DNA from: Spirochaetales bacterium
GTDB lineage: Bacteria > Spirochaetota > Spirochaetia > JABEVK01
Assembly: GCA_947478845.1 (NCBI GenBank)
Contig: CANJXC010000011.1
Coordinates: forward strand, 62,001-126,000
DNA length: 64,000 nt
Reading direction: 5' to 3'
Shown: piece after piece, positions 41,384 to 50,294 of the stretch
How positions within the stretch are numbered: position 1 is the stretch's first letter
Layout: each line of letters begins with the position of its first letter
The notes under the pieces: generated by a model
Told to the model about the DNA's origin: nothing
Databases searched by the model: none
What the model saw: the letters and a program-made list of their open reading frames with translations, nothing else
Position numbers and translations under genes: made by a program

Positions 41384-44277
41384 ACTGGTACTTCCTGGGC
41401 GGTATGCTCTTGCAAGGCTCTTAGTAGCTCGTCCGGGTCCACGGGCTTCTGGAAGACCCCGCTGATGCCGAGTCCAGCGATACGGCTTTGCTCGACGTGC
41501 CTGCCCGAAATCAGGAAGACAGGGATGTTGGAGTAGGAAGGAACTTTTCGCAGGCGCTCGACGAGTTCGTAACCGTCCATCAGCGGCATTACGATATCGA
41601 CAAAAAGCGCTGAAAACACTTTATTGCGACAGACCTTGAGGGCATCAAAACCATTTTCTGCCATCTCGATTTGATAATCGCCGCGCTTGAGGATGTTCCT
41701 TAAGTTTTCACGCTGAATTGAGGAGTCATCGACGATGAGTACCGAGGGCCGCAAACGGGTGCCACTGCCCGGCTGTCTGTCGTTGAGTGCCGGCGAGCCC
41801 GAGGCCCTCACGGCGTCGAGAATCTGCCGCGGGTCGAGAATCTGCACGAGCTTGCTGTCGCGCAAGATGGTGCAACCCATCACAAAAGGAACTTTTTTGA
41901 GCAGGGTTCCCAAGTTCTTGATAAGAATTTCCTGGCGGCCAATCACCGAATCGACAAGCACACCCACCAAGCGGGAGTTCTCTCCGAGGATAATCAGGGG
42001 AATACGCTCGTCCGCGAACGAACTGGGAGAAAACTCCAAGAGGGTGGAGAGGCTGGTAACGGGCAAGGTTTGGCCCTGCAGGTTGTACAGCAAGTGGCCG
42101 TCAATGCGCTGCAGTTCGCTTCGGCTCACCGTAAGCAGAGTTTCGATATTCAAGATGGGCAACGCGAACTGACGCGAAGACTCCTGCACCAAAAGGATCT
42201 TGACGATAGCCAGTGTGAGTGGAAGTTTTAGTTTGAAGCGCGAACCTTGCCCGGCGATGGTGGAACTTTCGATGGTTCCCTGCAGCTGGTGGATGGCCGT
42301 TTTCACGACGTCCATTCCCACACCGCGACCAGAAAGCTCTGTCACCTTGTCGTTGGTAGAAAACCCAGGAAGGAACAGCAGATCCAGAATCTCGGGTTCG
42401 GTGAGCGGCTCGGCCCGATTGGCGGGGATCAGGCCCTTTTCTCGGGCTTTTGCCTCGACTCGGGCCAAATCGATGCCACGTCCGTCGTCGCGAACTTCAA
42501 TTACGGCATGCGAACCGTAGTAGTAGGTCTCGAGGGTGATGACGCCGACTTCTGGCTTTCCGGCCGCCAGCCGCGTTTCAGGATCTTCGATGCCATGGTC
42601 GATCGAGTTGCGAAGCATGTGCAACAGCGGGTCGGCAATCCGGTTGATGAGAACCTTGTCGAGCTCGGTTTCACCACCAACAATCTGCACTTTGACCTTC
42701 TTGCCAATCGTCCGGGCCAAGTCGCGAAGCTGTTGGGGGAACCTGTCAAGAAGGCTGGCAATGGGCACCATGCGGAAGCTCATGGCTCCGTTTTGTAGCC
42801 TGGTGGAAAGCCGTCCCAAAGTTTCCACGTTCTTCTGAAGCTGCTTTTGGATCTCATCGAGCATTAGGTGGTTGAGGTTGAGTTCCTCTTGCAGGGTGAG
42901 TTCCCCCTCGTTGGGCTGGGGCAAAAGAGGCGCCATTTCGGTGGCACGCTCGATGACGGCTTTCGAAGAAGCAAGGTACTGGGTAATGGCCGAAACTTCG
43001 TTTTGGAAGCGGATGCGGCCGATGAAAATCTCGGAAGCGGTATTGAGCACTTCATCGAGCTTTTCAGAGCTGATGCGAAGGCTCTCTCCTCCCTTCTCTT
43101 TTTCCTTTTCCGGGTGGGGCGCTGCGGCCGGGGCACGCGCTGCGGGGGCTGCAGCCACAGCCGGCAAATTGCCGGGTTGCACATTATCCGCATGCGGGGC
43201 GCCGCTGTGTGCTTCGCCTTGGGTGGGCTCAGGGCGGGCCACTGGAGAGGCTGCCGGGGCACTCATGCCCCCCGCTAGGGCTTGAATTTTGGCCACGGTG
43301 GGGCCGATGCGGGTGAGGAAAGGTCCCCGTCCAGCGGCTTCTGTGAGCATTTCTCCGAGCAAGTCTTTGCCTTCGAGAAGTAGGTCCACCGCTTCGGGGG
43401 TGGCCTTGGCCGTTCCTTGGCGGATTCTATCGAGCACCGACTCCATCACGTGCGACAAGGACTCCATCTTGCGGATGCGCATCATGCGCGCCCCACCCTT
43501 GAAGGTGTGGATCATGCGAAACAGGTCTTGCACCAAGGTAGGGGAATCACCGGCGGACTCGAGTTCCACCAAAGCATTGGCAAACTGGGCCAGAATGTCT
43601 GAGTTCTCTTCAAAGAAGTCGCTGAGCATGCCCACTTTGTCGTCGGGTAGGTTGAGCGCCTCAGGGCCGTCGTCAAACTCCGGAACCGGGGGTCCCTGTA
43701 CGGCCACGGAAGCAGGAGCAGACTCGGTAGAGGAAGCACCCTCAGAGGTTGGCTCGCTTGGGGGTGCATAAATTGGTTCGGGGTCGGGCTCGGGTTGAGT
43801 CTGAGCTGCCTCGATGCGGAGGTTCCATTCTTTCAAAGGGCCAGTGAGGTAGTTTCCAGCCTCGTCCACCAAATCGCCTACCTCGGGAGGGGCCACTTCA
43901 GCGCCGCCCTCAAAAGAAGCCAGAGTTTCCAGCTTCTCGTAGAACAACGTGATCAAGTAGTCGATCGAGTGCACCTTCACGGTTTGGAGCTGGCGGGCCA
44001 AGTCGAGGGCGAAATCCAGGATCTGCAGCAGATGATCAATGCGCGCCAAACCAAACAAACCAGCCATACCGGCCAGGATGTGGTTCTGCCTATAAAAATG
44101 ATCCAGCTGCATCTCCAAATCATCACCAGGGGCGATCTTATTGAAGCTCTCTCGCAGCCCCTTGAGCCTCGGCGGCAAGCTCTGAACAAAGGTGAGGGCA
44201 CCAGCTTTGGCTTTGAGTCGAAGAGTTTCGCCGCGTTCGAGGTCGCGTACAACAAACAGGTCTGAGGGATAGGTCAT
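41380..44277 (-). CDS. cheA: Hybrid chemosensory histidine kinase CheA with two Hpt domains and a receiver
   Basis: A 965-residue CheA. Order: an Hpt-like domain with H66 in NHILAGMAGLFGL (the usual lysine after His-x-Leu is alanine), a proline/serine-rich linker (about 160-205), a canonical Hpt with H257 in MIHTFKGGARMM, a second linker (about 335-398), dimerisation (about 400-510), ATPase with HMLRNSIDHGIE, DDGRGID and GRGVGMDVVK, a CheW-like regulatory domain (about 690-825) and a C-terminal receiver with D894 (LFVDIVMPLMDG) and K944. No CheY-binding P2 domain is evident. GGGAG precedes the ATG 3 bp after the CheW gene. The fused receiver may act as phosphate sink or relay to the cyclase encoded next. 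Confidence 0.94.
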   Translation of the reverse strand: MTYPSDLFVVRDLERGETLRLKAKAGALTFVQSLPPRLKGLRESFNKIAPGDDLEMQLDHFYRQNHILAGMAGLFGLARIDHLLQILDFALDLARQLQTVKVHSIDYLITLFYEKLETLASFEGGAEVAPPEVGDLVDEAGNYLTGPLKEWNLRIEAAQTQPEPDPEPIYAPPSEPTSEGASSTESAPASVAVQGPPVPEFDDGPEALNLPDDKVGMLSDFFEENSDILAQFANALVELESAGDSPTLVQDLFRMIHTFKGGARMMRIRKMESLSHVMESVLDRIRQGTAKATPEAVDLLLEGKDLLGEMLTEAAGRGPFLTRIGPTVAKIQALAGGMSAPAASPVARPEPTQGEAHSGAPHADNVQPGNLPAVAAAPAARAPAAAPHPEKEKEKGGESLRISSEKLDEVLNTASEIFIGRIRFQNEVSAITQYLASSKAVIERATEMAPLLPQPNEGELTLQEELNLNHLMLDEIQKQLQKNVETLGRLSTRLQNGAMSFRMVPIASLLDRFPQQLRDLARTIGKKVKVQIVGGETELDKVLINRIADPLLHMLRNSIDHGIEDPETRLAAGKPEVGVITLETYYYGSHAVIEVRDDGRGIDLARVEAKAREKGLIPANRAEPLTEPEILDLLFLPGFSTNDKVTELSGRGVGMDVVKTAIHQLQGTIESSTIAGQGSRFKLKLPLTLAIVKILLVQESSRQFALPILNIETLLTVSRSELQRIDGHLLYNLQGQTLPVTSLSTLLEFSPSSFADERIPLIILGENSRLVGVLVDSVIGRQEILIKNLGTLLKKVPFVMGCTILRDSKLVQILDPRQILDAVRASGSPALNDRQPGSGTRLRPSVLIVDDSSIQRENLRNILKRGDYQIEMAENGFDALKVCRNKVFSALFVDIVMPLMDGYELVERLRKVPSYSNIPVFLISGRHVEQSRIAGLGISGVFQKPVDPDELLRALQEHTAQEVPV

Positions 44278-44279
44278 GG

Positions 44280-45194
44280 TCACTCCCTGTAAGCGGCCAA
44301 ATGCCGGCTGGAAAAGAGCTGGGCGCCCGAGAGCACGAAGATTCGCTGTTCGGTAGTTTCGATGATACCCCGCAAGTATTCCGACAGTTCTCCCATCATG
44401 ATTTCTCCGGGGACAGAGACACGGTCGTTGGGTATACGGAGTTTGTGCGAAACCTGGTCGATGCACAGAGCGAGGTCGAGTCCATCGCCTTGCAGAACGA
44501 GGAACTGGTTTTTCTCTTCCAGCAGACGAGGCGGAGCCCCCAAGGCTGCTGAAAGGTCGACGCAGGCCAGAATTTGGCCCCGCAGATTGACCAAACCCCT
44601 CAGGAACGGGTCAACCCGGAACAAGGGCTCCACTGTATACCCTTCGATCACTTCGGTGAGGTCAACGATGGGAAGGGCGAAGTTGAGACCGGCCAGCGTG
44701 AAGCCGATCAGTTCGGCTTCTTCTACTGGTGCCGCAAGGACGGCGATTTCTACTTTTTGGGCTTCCCTCAGCTCCTGTAACTCTTTCGCTATCCAATCTA
44801 CAAGAACCCGGGTATCGAGCCGGTGGACGGCTTCGCCGTCCTGCCGGTAGAGCCGGTCGACCACCTTATCGTTGGAAGAACCCAAGGGCTCCTCCAAAAT
44901 GGCATTGGCCAAAAACTTATCGATGCGGATGGCGAAAATGCTCTCACCGACACCCAAAACAATCACCAGGCAGGGGTTTGCCGGGACCTCTGGTACTTGC
45001 ATATCGATCCAAGCCGGGAGGTCGATTACCGGGCAAAACGACGCGCGGAAGTCTAGAAAACCCACGAAACCCGGCTTCGCCAGCGGCGAAGGCAGGATTC
45101 GCTGCGCCATCACCACCTCTCGCACCAAACCAATGGGAACAGCGTAGCGAAAGCTATTTCTCAGGAAGAGGGAATGCTGGCGCTCATCATGCAT
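44280..45194 (-). CDS. Tandem double-CheW coupling protein
   Basis: A 304-residue protein made of two CheW domains in a row, instead of the usual single domain of about 160 residues. The first (about 8-150) contains [13 protein letters not shown] and [18 protein letters not shown]; the second (about 158-295) has [36 protein letters not shown] and [16 protein letters not shown]. The second matches the family better, with the NLRG motif that contacts the receptor; in the first this reads DFRA. It should link receptors to CheA. The ATG overlaps the MCP gene by 8 bp. Two fused CheWs could hold an array with unequal receptor and kinase contacts. Confidence 0.9.
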   Translation of the reverse strand: MHDERQHSLFLRNSFRYAVPIGLVREVVMAQRILPSPLAKPGFVGFLDFRASFCPVIDLPAWIDMQVPEVPANPCLVIVLGVGESIFAIRIDKFLANAILEEPLGSSNDKVVDRLYRQDGEAVHRLDTRVLVDWIAKELQELREAQKVEIAVLAAPVEEAELIGFTLAGLNFALPIVDLTEVIEGYTVEPLFRVDPFLRGLVNLRGQILACVDLSAALGAPPRLLEEKNQFLVLQGDGLDLALCIDQVSHKLRIPNDRVSVPGEIMMGELSEYLRGIIETTEQRIFVLSGAQLFSSRHLAAYRE

Positions 45195-46818
45195 GGTGGG
45201 TGTGGGCCAATTTGAAGAACGAGATGGTCTTGTTCAACTGTTCCATCTGAGCCGAAGTTTCCTCTGAAATCGAGGCCAGTTCCTCAGAGACGGCAGCATT
45301 GGTCTGAACGTTCCCATTCATGTCTTGCAGCGCGTTATTAATTTGCGACGAGGCGGCGCTTTGCTCGCCGGAGGCTTCGGTAATGCTCTTCACCATGCTC
45401 GAGGTTTTCTGAATGTCGGGAATCAGGCTGTTGAGCTTCTGACCGGCGGCCTCAGAAACTTGCATGCTGTAGGCCGTTAGGTTGGTGATGTCGACGGCTG
45501 CGGCCTGGCTCCTTTCGGCGAGTTTTTGCACCTCCGAGGCGACAACGGCGAAGCCTCGGCCATGCTCACCGGCGCGGGCGGCCTCGATGGCGGCATTGAT
45601 GGCCAGCAGGTTGGTTTGGCCAGCGATTTCTTCGATGATGGAGATCTTGGTGGCGATCTCTTTCATCGCCTTCACTGTGTTGCGCACGGCTTCGCCGGTC
45701 TCCTTGGTATCGAGAGCGGCCTGCTCGGCGATGGCTTCGGTCTTCACGGCATTTTCGGCGTTGCCTCGCACTCCTGAGGCCATCTGCTCCATGGAGGCGG
45801 AAACTTCTTCGAGAGACGCGGCCTGCGCACTGGCTGCCTGGGAGATTTCCTGAGACGAGGAACTGATCTGGTTGGAAGCCTCGAGTAGCGCCGCAATTGA
45901 CTGCTGTACATCGGTCATCACATCGGTGAGTGATTTCTTCATATGAATCAAAGACTGGCCCAAGGCGTCATTATCGGCCGCAGGGGCAATGTCGGTATCG
46001 AGCCTTCCCTCGGAAATTGACTGCATGGAGGAGGCGCGGGATTGCAGAGAAGCCACCATGGCCAGTAACGACCGGGCCAAATCGCCAATTTCGTCGCGAC
46101 GTTTGAGGTCGGCATCGCGGGGTTTGACATCAAAGTTCCCGCCAGCCACCATCTGCGACAATCTCACGCCGGAGGTGAGCGCTCTGGAAAGTGACATCGC
46201 CAGAATGAGGCCGATAACCAAAGACAGGACAATACCGGCCACGACGCAAACCAACAAAAACAGGGAAGCATTTTGAGAAACTAGCGTGTCATCCTTATGA
46301 CCTTGGTCTAGGGAGGCCTTCATGTAGTCGAGCAGCACCTTCAGCTTCTCGGCCAAGACTTTGCGGGCGGCTACCATTTCGGAGCCGAGCAGGCCCTTGA
46401 TCAGCTGCTTGTTCTTGCCGTTGAGCCCCAAGAGCATCAACGGTTCCAAGTTATCTAAGTACGTTTGGGTGGCTTTGACCAACGCTAGGTAGTTGGCGCG
46501 GTCGGTTTCATCGAGGATGGTGGTTTCGTAGCCTTTCAGGGCGTCACGCATCTTTTGCTGGGAATCTTTGTAGGTCTTATCGATAGCTAAGGTTTCGGCC
46601 TCGGTAAGCGTGATCGCCTGGTCGCGGGCCGCGACGCGGATAGCGCCATAGGCTGTGTTGAAGTCCTGCATGTAATACAGCGACACAACACCGTATTGGT
46701 AAGCGTTGGTCTGATTCGTTTGAAGGGTGGAAAGGCCAAAGAGGCCGGTCAAACCAGTTGCCAAGCCCACCAGGGCGACCGCCAGAAATCCGGCCAAGAG
46801 CTTTATTCGAATTGACAT
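45187..46818 (-). CDS. Methyl-accepting chemotaxis protein (4HB sensor), operon head
   Basis: A 543-residue transmembrane chemoreceptor. Order: helix 1 (about 7-28), four-helix-bundle periplasmic sensor (about 30-185), helix 2 (about 187-212), HAMP (about 212-265), a second HAMP-like segment (about 266-305, [18 protein letters not shown]), and the kinase-control domain with the conserved hairpin [20 protein letters not shown]. No C-terminal CheR/CheB-tethering pentapeptide is present. It starts the operon MCP - double CheW - CheA - cyclase, behind a near-perfect sigma-28 promoter. The receptor at 55009-56523 is a close paralogue lacking the second HAMP-like segment. Ligand unknown. Confidence 0.95.
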   Translation of the reverse strand: MSIRIKLLAGFLAVALVGLATGLTGLFGLSTLQTNQTNAYQYGVVSLYYMQDFNTAYGAIRVAARDQAITLTEAETLAIDKTYKDSQQKMRDALKGYETTILDETDRANYLALVKATQTYLDNLEPLMLLGLNGKNKQLIKGLLGSEMVAARKVLAEKLKVLLDYMKASLDQGHKDDTLVSQNASLFLLVCVVAGIVLSLVIGLILAMSLSRALTSGVRLSQMVAGGNFDVKPRDADLKRRDEIGDLARSLLAMVASLQSRASSMQSISEGRLDTDIAPAADNDALGQSLIHMKKSLTDVMTDVQQSIAALLEASNQISSSSQEISQAASAQAASLEEVSASMEQMASGVRGNAENAVKTEAIAEQAALDTKETGEAVRNTVKAMKEIATKISIIEEIAGQTNLLAINAAIEAARAGEHGRGFAVVASEVQKLAERSQAAAVDITNLTAYSMQVSEAAGQKLNSLIPDIQKTSSMVKSITEASGEQSAASSQINNALQDMNGNVQTNAAVSEELASISEETSAQMEQLNKTISFFKLAHTHHA

Positions 46819-46885
46819 GGGTCCTCCAAAGGAATCGGAAGGATTCTGGAGGGACTTAGAGCGCCTCCAGAACCTGTTTTAGGAA

Positions 46886-46912
46886 GTATCGGCTTACAGG
46901 GCCGAAACTTTA
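46886..46912 (-). promoter_or_regulatory. Sigma-28 (FliA-type) promoter of the chemosensory operon
   Basis: Minus strand: TAAAGTTT (46912-46905), an 11-nt spacer, then GCCGATAC (46893-46886). The E. coli FliA consensus is TAAAGTTT-N11-GCCGATAA, so 15 of 16 positions match with ideal spacing. It spans the stop codon of the carbonic anhydrase gene and lies about 65 bp before the MCP ATG. It ties the operon to flagellar-class expression. Confidence 0.85.
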
Positions 46913-48066
46913 CCTGTTTCGATATCGTAGTAGGCGGCTTTGAAGTTCAATTTGCCGCTTTTGAAGGCTTCGCTCAGGATATCCGAGCCTTTAATCTTCT
47001 TAAGCACCAGTTTGGCGTTCTCGCGGATGGAGTTATCGAGGAGGTCGCCCTTGAAAAAACGGGCTGATTCGACAGCCGGACGGATCTGCTCGGCAATCGC
47101 CTCAATATTGGGGGGCAATTCCCCCCCCTTGACTGTCGCGTCAACCGCTCCGCACTTTTTGTGGCCCATCGCCACGATGTATTGGGCACCTAAGTGTTCG
47201 ATGGCGTACTCGATGCTCCCGAGTTCCACTTCCGTAACTACTTCGCCGGCCGTGCGAACTACAAACAGGTCACCCAAGCCCTGGTCAAACAAAATTTCAG
47301 GAGGAAGGCGCGAGTCGGAGCAGCACACCACGACTGCAAACGGCTTCTGCCCCTTCGCTGTTTCAGCGACTCGTGCCATGGTTTGGTTCGGGCGGGTGAC
47401 TTTTCCGCTGGTAAATCGCAGGTTTCCCTCCACCAGTTTCTGCCAGGTAGCGTCGCCCACCGGTTGCGAGGCCTTAGCTTCGGCGGTAACCTCAGTGGTT
47501 TTTGCCGAGGTGCCATGGGTGGCCGTCTTCTCTGCGGTGGCAGTTTTTTCGGCCGTGGAGTGAGTGTTGGCGGTGGCAGTTTTTTCGGCCGTGGAATGGG
47601 TTTCAGCGGTGGCAGTTGCCATCTGGGCTACAAACACCGGCAGTTCGGTACGCACCCTCTCGAGGTATCCCAATGCAAGATGCACCGCATGCTCGGCATC
47701 TTGGGCTTTGTTCATCCCTGACCAATCGACCCCCTTTTGCACACTCACCACCCCCTTCGAGCTCACCTGGGCCCGAAAATTGAACTCGTTGGTTTCATCG
47801 TGAATCTGGAGGAGCCAACCTGCGCCCTTGCGGGTGACGGCCATCCAGTGTTCGGGGTTCAGGCGCGCCACAAACGAGGTGGCATCCTGCTTGAGAAGAT
47901 TTCCCACTCCAGCGATGTAGGTGAGGTTGTCGCCCGTCACTTTGACTGGCGGTACCTGATCATTGGGGCTGTAGGTGACGTAGTCGACAAATGTGGCTTC
48001 TGCGGAAACCAAGGTTGCGCAGGCCAAAAAAAGAGCCGCGGCCAGGACTCGATAGGTAAACTTCAT
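46894..48066 (-). CDS. Exported beta-carbonic anhydrase with novel N-terminal domain
   Basis: A 390-residue protein interconverting CO2 and bicarbonate. Signal peptide (ALFLACATLVSA; Cys16 could alternatively be a loose lipobox) is followed by an unrecognised domain (about 23-150), a low-complexity Thr/Ala/Glu linker (about 150-200) encoded by 36-bp repeats, and a beta-class carbonic anhydrase domain (about 205-390). Zinc ligands are C249 (CCSDSR), H302 and C305 (GHKKCGAV), with the catalytic D251-R253 pair. The AKLVLKKIKGSD and AAYYDIETGKV end is typical. Own promoter: TTGACT-17-TACACT; GAGG before the ATG. Export and the extra domain are unusual for this class. Confidence 0.9.
   Translation of the reverse strand: MKFTYRVLAAALFLACATLVSAEATFVDYVTYSPNDQVPPVKVTGDNLTYIAGVGNLLKQDATSFVARLNPEHWMAVTRKGAGWLLQIHDETNEFNFRAQVSSKGVVSVQKGVDWSGMNKAQDAEHAVHLALGYLERVRTELPVFVAQMATATAETHSTAEKTATANTHSTAEKTATAEKTATHGTSAKTTEVTAEAKASQPVGDATWQKLVEGNLRFTSGKVTRPNQTMARVAETAKGQKPFAVVVCCSDSRLPPEILFDQGLGDLFVVRTAGEVVTEVELGSIEYAIEHLGAQYIVAMGHKKCGAVDATVKGGELPPNIEAIAEQIRPAVESARFFKGDLLDNSIRENAKLVLKKIKGSDILSEAFKSGKLNFKAAYYDIETGKVSAL
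47534..47620 (+). repeat. 36-bp in-frame tandem repeat, about 2.4 copies
   Basis: The unit starts with GCGGTGGCAGTTTTTTCGGC at 47534 and again at 47570, and partly at 47606. It lies in the carbonic anhydrase gene and encodes 12-residue repeats (THSTAEKTATA plus one residue) on the minus strand. The length of this linker may vary between strains by slippage. Confidence 0.85.
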
Positions 48067-48084
48067 GAATGCACCTCGTGAAAA

Positions 48085-48113
48085 AGTGTAAGCGAGAGCC
48101 TTGGCGTAGTCAA
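48085..48113 (-). promoter_or_regulatory. Carbonic anhydrase gene promoter
   Basis: On the minus strand TTGACT (48113-48108) and TACACT (48090-48085) are 17 nt apart. The ATG is about 19 bp below the -10, with a GAGG ribosome site between them. Confidence 0.5.
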
Positions 48114-48176
48114 ACTTTGATTTTTCGAATCTTGTACCGGCGAATCTTTCTGCAAAACCTGTTAGTATCGCGCCCA

Positions 48177-49499
48177 ATGACATTTTCCTCTTTAGGCCTG
48201 ATTCCCGAGCTTCTGCAAGCTGTCGCGGACAAAGGCTACGATACACCCACTTCCATACAGTCCCAAGCCATACCGGTGATCCTTGCCGGTCGCGATGTGC
48301 TCGGGGGCTCGCAAACCGGCACCGGCAAAACCGCGGCTTTCACCCTTCCCTTGTTGCAGCGCCTGCGCGGCATGATGCGCAACCCAGCCAAACCTGTGAT
48401 AAGGGCGCTGGTGCTTACCCCCACACGCGAACTCGCCCTTCAGGTGGAAGAAAGCATTCGCCATTACGGCAAACACCTCCACTTCAAGTCGATGACCATC
48501 TTTGGTGGGGTAAACGTGAACACCCAGGTGCGCACCCTGAAAACTGGCGTGGACATCATTGTGGCCACCCCGGGCCGCTTCCTCGACCCCGACATTCAAC
48601 AGCACCTCGATTTGGGCAGCGTGGAGTTTTTGATTCTCGACGAAGCCGACCGAATGCTCGATATGGGCTTCATCCGGGATATCCGCAAGGTGATCACCCT
48701 TTTGCCCAAACGCCGACAAAACCTGATGTTCAGCGCCACCTACAACGACGAAATTAGGGCCTTGGCCGAAAGCCTGCTCGACAACCCGGCCTCGATCGAT
48801 GTGGCCCCGCGCAATTCCGGAGTCGAGCTCATCACCCACGTCGTGCACCCGGTAGACCGCGAACGTAAGGCCGAACTGCTGATTCACCTGGCCAAGGTGC
48901 ACAACTTGAAGCAGGCCTTGGTGTTCACGCGCACCAAACACATGGCCAACCGGGTGGCCGACAAACTCAACGAGGCCGGCATCACGGCAATGGCCATCCA
49001 CGGTAACAAGAGCCAGCCCAAGCGGGTGCAGGCCTTGGGCGATTTCAAGTCTGGAAAAATCCGTATTCTGGTGGCCACCGACATTGCAGCACGAGGCCTC
49101 GACATTGTCGACCTGCCGCATGTGGTGAACTTTGAGCTGCCGTATGTGGCCGAAGACTTTGTGCACCGCACCGGCCGTACCGGCCGCAACGGGCAGGAAG
49201 GCGACGCCATCGCTCTGGTGTGCATCGATGAAGAACACCTGCTGCGGGGTATAGAACGCCTGATGAAGAAAGACCTTCCGCGCCAAACAATAGCCGGTTT
49301 TGCCCCCGACCCGCGCATTAAAGCCGAACCCATTTTGCGCAACTCCCGCTCTGGCGGCGGTGGCGGAAGACCTCAAGGTGGCCACCGACCCCCGGGAGCC
49401 CGCGGCCCGAGCGGCCATGCGGCCCCTGCTGGTTCGGCGAGGCCAACTGGTAGCGCGCGCCCGGGCTCGTTTGGCGGACGCGGGCAGCCCCGACGGTAG
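48177..49499 (+). CDS. rhlE: DEAD-box RNA helicase, RhlE-like
   Basis: A 440-residue ATP-dependent RNA helicase. Motifs in order are the Q motif ([14 protein letters not shown]), I (SQTGTGKT), Ia (PTRELA), Ib (TPGR), II (DEAD in [12 protein letters not shown]), III (SAT), IV (ALVFTRTK), V ([11 protein letters not shown]) and VI ([10 protein letters not shown]). The last 60 residues form a glycine/proline/arginine-rich tail typical of RhlE proteins, used for non-specific RNA contact. Role: ribosome assembly or RNA turnover. The ATG at 48177 matches the family start ([15 protein letters not shown]). There is no clear ribosome site, and a TGTTAGTAT extended -10 ends 9 bp before the ATG, so a near-leaderless mRNA is possible. 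Confidence 0.94.
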   Translation: MTFSSLGLIPELLQAVADKGYDTPTSIQSQAIPVILAGRDVLGGSQTGTGKTAAFTLPLLQRLRGMMRNPAKPVIRALVLTPTRELALQVEESIRHYGKHLHFKSMTIFGGVNVNTQVRTLKTGVDIIVATPGRFLDPDIQQHLDLGSVEFLILDEADRMLDMGFIRDIRKVITLLPKRRQNLMFSATYNDEIRALAESLLDNPASIDVAPRNSGVELITHVVHPVDRERKAELLIHLAKVHNLKQALVFTRTKHMANRVADKLNEAGITAMAIHGNKSQPKRVQALGDFKSGKIRILVATDIAARGLDIVDLPHVVNFELPYVAEDFVHRTGRTGRNGQEGDAIALVCIDEEHLLRGIERLMKKDLPRQTIAGFAPDPRIKAEPILRNSRSGGGGGRPQGGHRPPGARGPSGHAAPAGSARPTGSARPGSFGGRGQPRR

Positions 49500-49514
49500 A
49501 GGACCGCAGGACGC

Positions 49515-50207
49515 ATGAAGCTGGTACTGGTTGAAGACGATACGAAGATCCGTTCCTTGTTGCGCCAGGCTCTCGAACTTGATGCCCACACGGTGCATGA
49601 GTCGGATTCAGCCGAGCAATATCAGCAAAACTATGGCACTCAGAAGTTTGACCTCTACATCCTTGATGTGATGCTCCCGGCCCAATCGGGTTACGACCTG
49701 TGTCGGTGGCTGAGACATCAGGGAGTTAAAGACCCAATACTGATGCTTACGGCACGAAACGGGCTTTCCGATAAAATCGAGGGCCTCGAATCCGGAGCCG
49801 ATGACTACCTGACCAAGCCTTTTGAAATTGCCGAGATTCGGGCGAGGGTACGAGCCATCGCGCGCAAGGTGCAGGGCTATCCTCAAGAGATCATGCGAGT
49901 TGGAGATCTGCACTTGGATCCCAATACCCGGTCCGCCCGACGGGGAGAAGTATTGCTCGAACTCTCCAAAAAGGAATATGCCCTGCTTGAGTTTCTCGTC
50001 AGGAACAAGGAGAGTCTGGTAACCCGAGGCATGATCGCGCAAGCGGTGTGGGAATCGGGGACTTCCCTTTACACCAACGTGATCGACGTTCTGCTCAATT
50101 CTTTGCGCAAGAAGGTGGACCCGGAAGGCTCGGTAGGTCTTATCCAGACCGTTCGAGGAAAAGGCTTCAAGATTTCTGGCCGCCAACCAAACGATAAAGA
50201 TAATTAG
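49515..50207 (+). CDS. OmpR/PhoB-family response regulator, first of tandem pair
   Basis: A 230-residue DNA-binding regulator. Receiver domain (1-115) with acidic pair in VEDD, phospho-acceptor D51 (LYILDVMLPAQSG), T79-region LTARNG and K101 in LTKPFE; winged-helix domain (about 130-222) with LELSKKEYALLEFL, the SLYTNVIDVLLNSLRKK recognition helix and VRGKGFKI wing. It lies 15 bp after the helicase gene and may be read from its transcript. It is closely similar to the next gene, sharing QGVKDPILMLTA, GADDYLTKPFE and TSLYTNVIDV word for word. The only kinase gene in the group follows the second regulator, so both may be its targets. Confidence 0.93.
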   Translation: MKLVLVEDDTKIRSLLRQALELDAHTVHESDSAEQYQQNYGTQKFDLYILDVMLPAQSGYDLCRWLRHQGVKDPILMLTARNGLSDKIEGLESGADDYLTKPFEIAEIRARVRAIARKVQGYPQEIMRVGDLHLDPNTRSARRGEVLLELSKKEYALLEFLVRNKESLVTRGMIAQAVWESGTSLYTNVIDVLLNSLRKKVDPEGSVGLIQTVRGKGFKISGRQPNDKDN

Positions 50208-50290
50208 TATTTATACAAATATTTAATAATAAATACTTGTTATTTTTAATTTGTAATATTATTTTTTTCTTATGAACTTTTTGAGGCAAT
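50208..50290. other. AT-rich island between the tandem regulators
   Basis: About 83 bp with only about 15% G+C in a segment that is otherwise near 57%. It contains runs of T and several short palindromes (TAATATTA, AAATATTT). It must hold the promoter or operator of the kinase operon starting at 50295, because the first regulator ends at 50207. Low-GC DNA like this is typical of UP elements, of bendable operator regions, or of sites bound by nucleoid proteins; the sequence does not decide. Confidence 0.6.
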
Positions 50291-50294
50291 TGTT

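Noticed and set aside
48192-49598. A 468-codon open frame on the minus strand across the rhlE-like helicase gene
   Set aside because: It is a shadow of the helicase frame. All helicase motifs are on the plus strand.
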